Source: Desulfobacula sp964636495 (GTDB lineage: Bacteria > Desulfobacterota > Desulfobacteria > Desulfobacterales > Desulfobacteraceae). Taken from it: a DNA stretch of 64,000 bases. Position numbers and translations under genes: made by a program. Under the pieces are notes generated by a model that was not told where the DNA came from, made no database searches, and saw nothing but the letters and a program-made list of their open reading frames with translations. Positions 44,401 to 51,882 of this stretch are shown here, one piece after another (within the stretch, counting starts at the first letter, position 1; the number at the start of each line of letters is the position of its first letter). The stretch covers positions 78,901 through 142,900 of the forward strand of contig CAZWSL010000004.1 of the NCBI GenBank assembly GCA_964636495.1. Reading direction: 5' to 3'.

Positions 44401-44839
44401 TATAGGGAGGATGACTGGTGTATCAAGGGATAAAGATGGATGGTTTAATGAACTCCATGCAAAGCTTGCCCCTGTCAGCACCCCTATCAGCGGAATTTTC
44501 CTTGCAGGATGCTGCCAGGGCCCCAAGGATATCCCTGATACAGTGGCCCAGGCATCGGGAGCTGCCGGAGAGGCAATTTCACTATTGTCCAGAGGTTCAG
44601 TCAGTACAAAAGCTGAAATCTCTTTTATTGATCCTGAACTCTGTGCAGGATGCAGAACATGCATTGAAGTGTGTGCCTATTCAGCAATTGACTTTGACGG
44701 GTCAAAAAATATATCCGTTGTAAATGAAACCCTCTGCCAGGGGTGCGGAAGCTGCAGTTCGGCCTGTCCTGCCAGCGCTGCCGGTGTAAAACATTTCACT
44801 GATCTTCAGCTTATGAATGAGCTGGAAGGATTTTTATAG
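41465..44839 (+). CDS. hdrA: HdrA with an inserted glutamate-synthase beta (GltD)-like module
   Basis: A 1124-residue flavoprotein far longer than a normal HdrA (about 650). The N-terminal HdrA part has ICHCGMNIYP, a FAD motif GGGIAGMQSA (about 150) and CTGCGLCAEKC (about 246). At about 287-690 lies a GltD-like insert with the cysteine-rich PCRTSCPAG entry region, GSGPSGLTVA (about 391), NAD(P)-binding GGGNVAIDAA (about 520) and FAAGDAVTGPATV (about 663). HdrA then resumes with CLNCSVCCEC (763), CVGSRDSRNNKYC (860) and two C-terminal [4Fe-4S] motifs (about 1060 and 1090). The insert suggests NAD(P)H as a partner. Electron bifurcation is the known role of HdrA in methanogens; here it is inference. 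Confidence 0.9.
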   Translation: MKVQKPEIGVYICHCGMNIYPKVDVVKVAEHAKTLTHVSVADEYKFMCSNPGQELIIEDIRQKGLNRVVVASCSPRMHEPTFRKAVEMAGLNRFYFQMANIREQSSWVTLDPDLATQKAIELVSAAVKRVTFHAPLYTRDVPVRKSVLVAGGGIAGMQSALTAAEAGFKVHLVERETYIGGHMAKFDKTFPTLDCAACISTPKTVAVGQHPDITLHSYSEITAISGFVGNYKAVIKKKPRFIQEDKCTGCGLCAEKCPVSVSDPFNENLSRRKAVFRSFPQAVPLSFCIEKKDTAPCRTSCPAGTNVQGYVQMVKAGNYQKALNIIMERLPLPGVLGRVCPHPCESNCRRSSADSAVSIRALKRFAADNADFCNVPLPDVKERDAKIAVIGSGPSGLTVAYYLRLKGFKITIFESMEKPGGMLRTGIPDYRLPPAVLDREIEHILSTGIELRTGMALGIDFTLKNLGEEEFKAVFLGIGANVPIKMHIENEEAEGVVDAVVFLRRENLEKQHAAKKRVVVIGGGNVAIDAARVAARSGADEVSVVYRRSREEMPADREEIEGALEEGIEFINLAGPKKILVKNGYVTGIECIKNELGPVDDSGRRRPMPVEGSEYAIECDMIIPAIGQGVETDPLMKDNHFELTRWGTLSVDSMTCQTSEPGIFAAGDAVTGPATVVEAIAEGHRAVTAIERYVNGKMALFETEAEQQEKENSKNDCPPIPDDIQPVRRAEPVTADPLIRKNSFDEVDLGLDEASAVEDAGKCLNCSVCCECMECRDVCEVNAVDHEMEKETTEVDVGAVILATGFKTFQAEKLFQYGYGIYPEVYTSLEFERLNNATGPTSGEIVMKNGRKPESVAIVHCVGSRDSRNNKYCSRVCCMYSMKFAHLVKEKTGAEVWEYYIDMRSPGKLYEEFYTRVMEEGVHLVRGRVAEITDLTDRREDDGKLTVVAENTLTGKNMRTPVDMVILSVGLESAEGSEDIGRMTGVSRDKDGWFNELHAKLAPVSTPISGIFLAGCCQGPKDIPDTVAQASGAAGEAISLLSRGSVSTKAEISFIDPELCAGCRTCIEVCAYSAIDFDGSKNISVVNETLCQGCGSCSSACPASAAGVKHFTDLQLMNELEGFL

Positions 44840-44880
44840 AATAAAAAAACAGTAGAAAACGAGTGGAGATGAAATAAAAA

Positions 44881-45303
44881 ATGACTCAATTCAGCCCAAA
44901 GATAATCGTATTTGTCTGCAACTGGTGTACTTACACTGCTGCTGACCTTGCAGGGACATCACGCCTGCCCTACCCTCCTGAAATAAGGATGATACGGCTG
45001 ATGTGCACAGGCATGATTGATACAAAATATATACTCAAAGCCTTCCTTGACGGAGCTGATGGTGTTTTTATCGGCGGATGCCATCCAGGAGACTGCCACT
45101 ATATTGATGGAAACCTTAAAGCGGAAAAGCGAATCACCGGATTAAGAGAAATGATAAAACATTTTGGGTTTGATGAGCAGCGGCTGCAGCTTGAATGGAT
45201 AGGTGCAAGCGAAGGCCCTGAATTCCAGAAACATATGATTGACTTTGTTCAGAAAATCAAAGACCTTGGACAAGGGCAGACAAGAGATCTGATGATACTT
45301 TAG
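44881..45303 (+). CDS. mvhD: MvhD-like iron-sulfur electron transfer subunit
   Basis: A 140-residue MvhD/FlpD-family protein. Methanogen MvhD carries one [2Fe-2S] cluster and links HdrA to hydrogenase or formate dehydrogenase. The motif FVCNWCTYTAADLAG (C13, C16), LMCTGMID and GGCHPGDCHY give the usual cysteines. No selenocysteine codon is present, unlike some MvhD homologues. It sits between the HdrA-GltD fusion and the FrhB/FdhB-like gene, which starts 10 bp later, so it probably bridges the two. Confidence 0.92.
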   Translation: MTQFSPKIIVFVCNWCTYTAADLAGTSRLPYPPEIRMIRLMCTGMIDTKYILKAFLDGADGVFIGGCHPGDCHYIDGNLKAEKRITGLREMIKHFGFDEQRLQLEWIGASEGPEFQKHMIDFVQKIKDLGQGQTRDLMIL

Positions 45304-45313
45304 GAGAAAACAG

Positions 45314-46396
45314 ATGACACTATATTTGATAAACGGATATGAAACAGATCCTGCCGGAGCTCTGACATCTTTTTTTTCCGAGATGCTTGAAAATCATGTC
45401 GATTATCTGTTTCTGCCGGGGAAGTCTCCATGGTCACAACTTCCCATGCCGATGCTGATCAGTGATAAGGATAAAATATGCAGCACATCACTGCTTGCAC
45501 CGGTAATGCCTTTTAACTCTGCAAGACAGGCAGCAGCCATACTGAAATCGGATACAGGCAAAAAAACGGCCTTATTTTTAAGGCCGTGTGAAAAACGGGC
45601 CCTTATTGAACTTGAAAAGCTGAACCAGTGTTCCCTTGACAATGGTTTGATTATCACTGCTGACTGCAGGGGAAGATTCGAAAACAGAATATACCTTGAA
45701 CTGCTTACAGAAACGCCTGACCTTGCTGCTGAATTTTTGTATAATGGCAGGCATATGGACAAAATCACTTCAACATGCAGCAGCTGTACACAATTGACAG
45801 ATGATACCGCTGATTTGAATGTGAATTTTATCGGGACTCAGAGCGCTGTTACGTTTTCCGCACATACGGAAAAGGGGATTGAGATCCTTGAAAAATTTGA
45901 CTGCAGGGAAGCCGGAGTGCAGGAAACAAGAAAAAAAGAAATCAGCAGGATGCTTGAACAGAGGAGTGAAAATCTGAAAGAGCTGACCCGTCATGTTCTA
46001 TCACAGACAGAACAGATGATTCATTTCCAGAAAATAGTTGGCAACTGCCTTAACTGCCACAACTGCAGGACAGCATGTCCGGTCTGTTACTGCAGGGAGT
46101 GCGTCTTTCTGACAGATATATTCAGCCATACGCCTGAAACCTTGCTGAACAGGGCTGATAAAAAAGGGGTGATAAAACTGCCGGCAGATACCACCATGTT
46201 TCATATGACAAGGCTTGCACATATGAGTCATGCATGTGTCGGCTGCGGTCAGTGCTCAAGTGTATGCCCTTCTGATATCCCGGTTGCAGATATTTTCAGG
46301 GTTATATCAAAAAAGACTCAGGATTTTTTCCAATATATGCCCGGCAGAAATACAGCTGATAAAATCCCTTATCTTAATTATAAAAAAGAGACGTGA
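45314..46396 (+). CDS. FrhB/FdhB-like flavin iron-sulfur protein
   Basis: A 360-residue protein related to the beta subunit of coenzyme F420-reducing hydrogenase/formate dehydrogenase (FrhB/FdhB). The conserved FLRPCEKRALIE stretch (about 94-105) fits the FAD/[4Fe-4S] region. The C-terminal part has CLNCHNCRTACPVCYCREC and CVGCGQCSSVCP cysteine groups. In archaea, FrhB-type subunits attached to Hdr-MvhD exchange electrons with F420; in bacteria lacking F420 the partner is probably NAD(P)H or ferredoxin, as inference. GGAG lies upstream. It follows mvhD by 10 bp and precedes the double HdrA by 78 bp. Confidence 0.8.
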   Translation: MTLYLINGYETDPAGALTSFFSEMLENHVDYLFLPGKSPWSQLPMPMLISDKDKICSTSLLAPVMPFNSARQAAAILKSDTGKKTALFLRPCEKRALIELEKLNQCSLDNGLIITADCRGRFENRIYLELLTETPDLAAEFLYNGRHMDKITSTCSSCTQLTDDTADLNVNFIGTQSAVTFSAHTEKGIEILEKFDCREAGVQETRKKEISRMLEQRSENLKELTRHVLSQTEQMIHFQKIVGNCLNCHNCRTACPVCYCRECVFLTDIFSHTPETLLNRADKKGVIKLPADTTMFHMTRLAHMSHACVGCGQCSSVCPSDIPVADIFRVISKKTQDFFQYMPGRNTADKIPYLNYKKET

Positions 46397-46474
46397 TAAC
46401 TCACATAAACAGGCAAAAAAAATAACCGGTAATCTGAATTTTAATGCTTTTTAATTATTATTGAAACCATAACA

Positions 46475-49360
46475 ATGAATGAGTTTGAAAACAGAATAGT
46501 TATAGCAGGATCAGGAGTCAGCGGAATCAGGGCAGCCTTTGATCTGGCTGAAACAGGAAACAGAGTCATACTGATTGATAAAGCCCCTGGACATGGCGGA
46601 CTGCTGCCCCGGCTTGATCACCAGTTCCCTGATAATCACTGCGGGATGTGCAGGATGCTTCCCATGGTGGAGAGGGATCCCGGAAAACAGTTCTGCCTGA
46701 AAAAAGGTGTGATTCACAAAAATATTGAAATCATGCAGGCCTGTGAAATAACTGACGTAAAAGGCAGTCCCGGAAACCTGTCGGTCAGTTTAAATCAGAA
46801 AGCAGCTGGAATAGATAAAGATTTATGCATAAACTGCGGAAAGTGTGAAGATGTCTGCCCGGTAACTGCAGCAGACAGCTTCAACGAACACCTCTCCAAA
46901 AGAAAAGCGGTTTATTTTCCAGTTCCTTTCCAGATACCCAATAAGAAAATTATTGACCAGAATCACTGCACACGATGCAAAGAGTGTCTGAAGGTTTGTG
47001 AAACAGGTGCAATTGATCTTACATTCAAAGACAGAAATATTACGCTCAAGGGAATTCAGTCAGTTATCATTGCAACGGGCAGCAGAATTTATAACCCTGA
47101 AAAAACAGATCTTTACGGATTTGGCAAAATCAAAAATGTTGTGACTTCAACAGCTTTTGAAAGACTCATAAGCCAGAGCGGGCCGTCAGAGGGCAACCTG
47201 AAAAACATTCTGGGAAAGGAAGAGATTATAAATATTGCCTGGATTCAATGCGTTGGATCAAGAAATATAATGACAGGCTCTGATTACTGTTCCAGTGTCT
47301 GCTGCATGTTTTCAATCAAAGAGGCTCTTCTGGCCAAGGAAAAGATAGGAAAAGAGTGTGAAACAACTATCTTTTATATGGATATGAGAACCTATGGCAG
47401 GGATTTTCAAAGATACAGGGAGAGGGCGGAAAATGAATACAAGGTTAAATTTATCCGCTGCAGGATACACTCTGTTGAACAGGATACAGAAACCTGCGAT
47501 CCTAAAATAACCTATATTGATGATACTGGAAACCAGAAGGAAAAAGTATTTGATCTTGTTGTACTGGCAGCAGGTAAAGCACCTGAACAGGCTCTTCCGC
47601 AGTTTACAGACAACAGGGGTGTCTTTGTCATCAACAGTGAAAATGAGTTCAGGGATATTTCAGAGAGTGTAATTGAAGCAAGCAGTTCTGTTTCAAAAAC
47701 AGGGTTGTCAACCCCGGTTCCGGCTCCGGACAAAACTGCTGTTTCAAAAAAGAGCCCCTCTTTTCTTGTGGCTGTCTGCAGGGGCTGTTCCCTGACAGAA
47801 AAAAATATTGATGCCGGTATTTTAATTGACAGGATCAATACTCTTCCGGGTATGATGACAGCCTTACCATTTGAGACAGCATGCAGTGCAAATGGCTTTA
47901 ATAAGCTGATTGAAAAAGCTTCTGACCCTGTGTTCAACCGGCTTATCATTCTCTCTTGCAGCCCTGATATATTCATGGTTAAATCAGATGAAATAACCAG
48001 GAAGAGCAATATAGCTGAAAATGGTATGGATTTCGTGCACTACTCCCTGCAGGACGATGAGAAGAGTTTACTTTCCAAAATTATCGCTTCCCAGGGGCTG
48101 TTAAAAACAAGAAACAACCGGCCGTACCGCAGCAGACAGGTATTCCGCCACTGCATGATAGCAGGATCAGGTCCTTCAGGGCTTGCAGCGGCAAAGACCC
48201 TTTCAAGATATCATATTCCTGTAACCTTAATTGAAACAGAGGAGGAACCGGGCGGCAACCTGAAATTTATAAAAGGCAAACCTGAAAAATCCCGGGTTAA
48301 AAAACTTTTATCATACATGAATGAAAAGAGTGATATTACGATTATGACTCAATCTGAGATAACCTCCTGCAAAGGAACCCCGGGTGCTTTTACCCTGAGT
48401 GTAAAAAACAGGGAAGGATTTACCGTTATCCCTGCCGGTGCTGTTATTCTTGCATCAGGCGGAGAAAAGCGTAAAACAGAAAGTTATGGCTGCGACAACA
48501 GCGTTATCATGACTCTTTTTGATCTTGAACAGGTCATGGAGGAGACAGATTTTAAGAACAGGCATCTGGTGATGATCCAGTGTGTGGATTCAAGAGAAGA
48601 GCCGAATAACTACTGCAGCAGGATATGCTGCATTAAAGCGCTTAAAACAGCGGTCCGGATAAAGGAGAGAGAACCTGATGTAAAGATCACCATAATCTAC
48701 CGGGATATAATGACCTATGGTGAATATGAAAAAATTTACACAGAAGCAAGAAGAAAAGCTATCCGCTTCATACCCTATCCCAGGGAGAGAAAACCAGAAG
48801 TGAAAAAGAGGGGCAAAGGGGCAAAAGTATCTGTTTATGACCCGGTGCTGCAGGAAAAAATAGATATAGATGCAGATATTGTCTCCCTCTCAACCGGTGT
48901 CAAACCATATGAGAACAGAGGTCTTGCAGATATTTTCAATCTTGATAAAACCGCAGATGGATTTATCAGAGAGGCAGATTATAAATGGCGCCCTACTGAT
49001 ACAGGGAGAGAGGGCATTTTTGTATGCGGCCTTGCAAGGCGTCCGCTTAATGCAGATGAAGCTGTAAAAGAGGGCTGCGCCGCTGCCATGAGGGCTGTCA
49101 GGATTTTAAGCAGGGAAGTGCTTACCCCCCAGCTGGTTACAGCTGTTGTAAGGCACACCCTGTGCTCCAGGTGCCAGGCCTGCATTGACTCATGCCCATA
49201 CCATGCAAGATTTTCTGATCCTGAATCAGGGAAAATCATTGTGGATGACACGTCATGCCAGGCCTGCGGAACATGCGCCTCTGTCTGCCCGAACAGTGCC
49301 ACTGTTGTCAGCGGCTTTGAGGATGGCGGTGTGATGAACCAGATTGAAAGCATGATGTAA
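46475..49360 (+). CDS. Tandem double HdrA-like flavoprotein
   Basis: A 961-residue protein with two HdrA-like flavin modules in one chain. Module 1 starts with GSGVSGIRAA (about 12) and carries CINCGKCEDVCP (119), CTRCKECLKVC (166) and CVGSRNIMTGSDYCSSVCC (258). Its flavin-proximal motif is NHCGMCRML rather than the DCAACI seen in the HdrA-GltD protein. Module 2 starts with GSGPSGLAAA (562), repeats the CVDSREEPNNYCSRICC motif (702), and ends with two [4Fe-4S] motifs, CSRCQACIDSC (896) and CQACGTCASVC (928). A linker of about 170 residues separates them. The protein could hold two FADs. It is followed by the Sec-containing HdrD-like gene after 116 bp. Confidence 0.85.
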   Translation: MNEFENRIVIAGSGVSGIRAAFDLAETGNRVILIDKAPGHGGLLPRLDHQFPDNHCGMCRMLPMVERDPGKQFCLKKGVIHKNIEIMQACEITDVKGSPGNLSVSLNQKAAGIDKDLCINCGKCEDVCPVTAADSFNEHLSKRKAVYFPVPFQIPNKKIIDQNHCTRCKECLKVCETGAIDLTFKDRNITLKGIQSVIIATGSRIYNPEKTDLYGFGKIKNVVTSTAFERLISQSGPSEGNLKNILGKEEIINIAWIQCVGSRNIMTGSDYCSSVCCMFSIKEALLAKEKIGKECETTIFYMDMRTYGRDFQRYRERAENEYKVKFIRCRIHSVEQDTETCDPKITYIDDTGNQKEKVFDLVVLAAGKAPEQALPQFTDNRGVFVINSENEFRDISESVIEASSSVSKTGLSTPVPAPDKTAVSKKSPSFLVAVCRGCSLTEKNIDAGILIDRINTLPGMMTALPFETACSANGFNKLIEKASDPVFNRLIILSCSPDIFMVKSDEITRKSNIAENGMDFVHYSLQDDEKSLLSKIIASQGLLKTRNNRPYRSRQVFRHCMIAGSGPSGLAAAKTLSRYHIPVTLIETEEEPGGNLKFIKGKPEKSRVKKLLSYMNEKSDITIMTQSEITSCKGTPGAFTLSVKNREGFTVIPAGAVILASGGEKRKTESYGCDNSVIMTLFDLEQVMEETDFKNRHLVMIQCVDSREEPNNYCSRICCIKALKTAVRIKEREPDVKITIIYRDIMTYGEYEKIYTEARRKAIRFIPYPRERKPEVKKRGKGAKVSVYDPVLQEKIDIDADIVSLSTGVKPYENRGLADIFNLDKTADGFIREADYKWRPTDTGREGIFVCGLARRPLNADEAVKEGCAAAMRAVRILSREVLTPQLVTAVVRHTLCSRCQACIDSCPYHARFSDPESGKIIVDDTSCQACGTCASVCPNSATVVSGFEDGGVMNQIESMM

Positions 49361-49476
49361 TGATACAGTGGCAACCCTGTGCGGGAAATCTGCTTTACCG
49401 TTACAAAACAGGGAACAAAACCGGCATGGCTGCAGAATTGTTCTTTAATTTAAATTAATGATTAAATGGAAAAAAA

Positions 49477-50679
49477 ATGAGTGTAAAAAAAACAGCTCCC
49501 CTAAGACTTGTTCAGTCACCTCCTGAACTGTGTCTCTCCTGCGGCACATGCTCTGCAGGCTGTCCAATATCAGGAATCTCAGGATTTGATCCGAGAAAAA
49601 TCGTACGCCTTGTAATAGAAGAGAGAGATCAAGAGCTGATTGACTCCAATATTCCATGGCTGTGTACAATGTGTGGAAAATGCGAATATGCGTGCCCCAT
49701 GGGTATTAATATTGTTCATATAGTGAGGGAACTCAGAAGAGAGGTTAAAAGGGAGAATGTTCCGGGCCAGATACATCAGGGTGTTGAACTCTGCCTTGAA
49801 AAGGGAAATAATATCGGCCTTCCTGTGGATGATTTTGAATTCATCATTGAAGATGTCGGAGAAGAAGTGGCGGAAGAGGAGGGATTCAGTGAGTTTAAAT
49901 CCCCGATTGACAAAAAAGGAGCTGCACTGCTGCACACCCTGCACAATAAGCTTGTTAACACACAGAATGAAGATCTTGTCCACTGGTGGAAAATCTTCCA
50001 TGCTGCTGGTGAAGACTTTACCATGACAAGTACAAACTGGGAAGGTGTCAACTGGGGACTGTTCTCAGGGGATGATGAAGCCATGAAGATCATAGTCGGC
50101 CGAATTGTTGAGCACATGGAAAATCTGCAGATAAAAAATCTGATGTACCCTGAATGAGGTCATGCATATATGGCGACCCGGTCGGGTCTTGAGAAGTGGT
50201 ATCCCGGTTTTTTTGAAAATCATCAGGCATTTACTGTTTTTGACCTGCTTCTGGACTACATCAGAACCAGCAGAATAAAACTGGATAAAAACAGATTTAA
50301 AGAAAAAATTGCCTACCATGACCCATGCAACTACGGAAGAAAATCAGAAGAAAAATTCGGTCATGGATATTTTAAAGAGCCCCGTCTGATCCTGGACCAC
50401 TTCGTTGAAAACTGGGTGGACCTCTATCCTTCCAAAGGCAATGCCTACTGTTGCGGAGGAGGAGGAGGCACCATGCTGACACCCTTTAAGAAAGAACGAA
50501 TGCACTACTCCAGGAAAAAAGCCGAACAGATAAGAGCTGCAGCCCCTGATATGATTGTTCTGCCCTGTCACAGCTGCCACGGCCAGATCAAACAGACCAT
50601 TGAACATTATGATCTGCCTGATATCCCTGTTAAATATCTGTGGGAGCTTGTGGCAGATGCGTTAATTATTGATGAATAA
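49477..50679 (+). CDS. HdrD-like iron-sulfur selenoprotein (in-frame UGA as Sec227)
   Basis: One 400-residue reading frame crosses a TGA at 50155-50157. The N-terminal half has two [4Fe-4S] motifs (C19-x2-C-x2-C-x3-C and C63-x2-C-x2-C-x3-C). The residue read as TGA (227) lies in MYPE-U-GHAY, where related HdrD/DsrK-type proteins have cysteine in ECGHA. After it the frame stays open and encodes a cysteine-rich CCG domain (HDPCNYG, YCCGGGGG, PCHSCHG) to the stop at 50679, with no gap in homology-like content. A SECIS-like hairpin lies 18 nt after the TGA. Conventional gene calling would split this into two ORFs. It likely passes electrons to a thiol/disulfide site in the Hdr complex. A sequencing error (TGC to TGA) or a pseudogene is the alternative, made less likely by the hairpin. 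Confidence 0.82.
50175..50188 (+). promoter_or_regulatory. Bacterial SECIS-like hairpin downstream of UGA
   Basis: GACCC (50175-50179), loop GGTC (50180-50183), GGGTC (50184-50188) is a perfect 5-bp stem with a 4-nt loop whose first bases are GG followed by U. The loop begins 23 nt after the TGA, similar to the GGUC loop of E. coli fdhF. It lies inside the coding region, as required for a bacterial SECIS. Confidence 0.75.
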
Positions 50680-50680
50680 T

Positions 50681-51799
50681 TCAGCAGGCTTTAAGAATCT
50701 GATCTCCAATATTTTCCACCTGCCATCTTCTGATATTTTTTATATTTAAGAGCTGGTCAAAATTTTCAGGTTTCTTTAATGCAATGGCGTTTATCAATGC
50801 GTTGCTCAGAAGGAATCCCGGCTCAATTTCCATAAAAGAGCTCAATTTTTCTCTGACTGTTTTCAACCTGGCCATCCTTGATTCGACCCTGCGGTCCCTG
50901 GCTGCTCTTTTTGTTTTGGGATAAACCGGAAGCTTTTCACTCTCAAGCGTCATTGCTTTAACCACAGCTTCCAGACAGAGGCTGCCGTACATATTAACCT
51001 GTTTTCTGCTCAATGCCTTCATTTTCAATATCTGGTCAATTGTTTCCGGTTTATTCTCTGACAAAGATATTAGAGATGCATTTGACATTATTTTAAACAG
51101 GGGCTTGTTTTTCTGCTTTGCAATCCGCATTCTGACCTGCAGAAGATTTTCAAGAACGGCAAGGGTTCTGCTGTCCATTTTACCGGCACCTTTAAATCTT
51201 CGGAACAGAGGCAGTGTATTGTAGTTTTCATACCTTACCTTCACCTGTATATCAAACTCCTCCTCTGCCCAGGAGAGTCTCTGACGTTCGACAAGTTTCT
51301 GGCGAATGACTTTATAAAGCCTTATCAGATACTCAACATCCATGGCTGCATAACGTATCATCTCAGGCTGAAAAGGCCTTTTGGACCAGTTTGCCCTCTG
51401 GTATTTCTTATCAGCATCTATATTGAAATTTCTTTTTAACAAAGCCTGCAGGCCGCGCTCTTTTATACCGAGAAACCGGCAGGCGATTTCCGTATCAAAC
51501 AGGTTTTTCACCCTGATATGATAATCCCTGTCCAGGCTTCTGATATCAAAATCAGCTCCATGGAATACCTTTATGATACTGCTGTTTTCAAGAATTTCTA
51601 AAAAACAGGAGAGATCTTTGAATTCAAAGGGATCAATTAAAAACACCTCTTTTTCAGCAGCAATCTGAATCAGGCAGATTCTCTCCTCAAAACAGTGCAG
51701 TGAGTCCGCTTCAAGATCAACACCAATTACGTTTTCCTTTAACAGGTTTCCGCATATATTTTCAAGTTCTGCTTCAGATTCAATAAATTTATAATTCAA
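50681..51799 (-). CDS. rnd: Ribonuclease D
   Basis: A 372-residue 3'-5' exoribonuclease that trims tRNA and other stable RNA 3' ends. The DEDD-type motifs are visible as GVDLEADSLH (Exo I), FHGADFDIRSL (Exo II) and YAAMDVEYL (Exo III), and two HRDC-like helical domains follow. The ORF opens at an ATG (51841), but a TTG at 51799 has AAGGAG at proper spacing and begins exactly at the conserved NYKFIESEAEL, so I prefer it. The gene converges on the Sec-HdrD gene with 1 bp between stops, and is divergent from thrS. Confidence 0.9.
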   Translation of the reverse strand: MNYKFIESEAELENICGNLLKENVIGVDLEADSLHCFEERICLIQIAAEKEVFLIDPFEFKDLSCFLEILENSSIIKVFHGADFDIRSLDRDYHIRVKNLFDTEIACRFLGIKERGLQALLKRNFNIDADKKYQRANWSKRPFQPEMIRYAAMDVEYLIRLYKVIRQKLVERQRLSWAEEEFDIQVKVRYENYNTLPLFRRFKGAGKMDSRTLAVLENLLQVRMRIAKQKNKPLFKIMSNASLISLSENKPETIDQILKMKALSRKQVNMYGSLCLEAVVKAMTLESEKLPVYPKTKRAARDRRVESRMARLKTVREKLSSFMEIEPGFLLSNALINAIALKKPENFDQLLNIKNIRRWQVENIGDQILKAC

Positions 51800-51882
51800 A
51801 TTTTCTCCTTGATTGTTTACAGTACATCTTTTATTATTCATCTTTTATATTTAACTCAAATAAAATGCAATGGACAATAGTA

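Noticed and set aside
44881..45303. Selenocysteine in MvhD, and in the hydrogenase large subunit
   Set aside because: All expected positions are cysteine codons and no in-frame TGA is present.
47512..48009. 165-residue minus-strand ORF inside the double HdrA gene
   Set aside because: Antisense to a coding linker, serine-rich low-complexity translation, no ribosome-binding site considered convincing.
50170..50679. Separate 169-residue CCG-domain gene starting at ATG 50170
   Set aside because: It is in frame with the upstream ORF across one TGA and has no ribosome-binding site of its own; better read as the second half of a selenoprotein.
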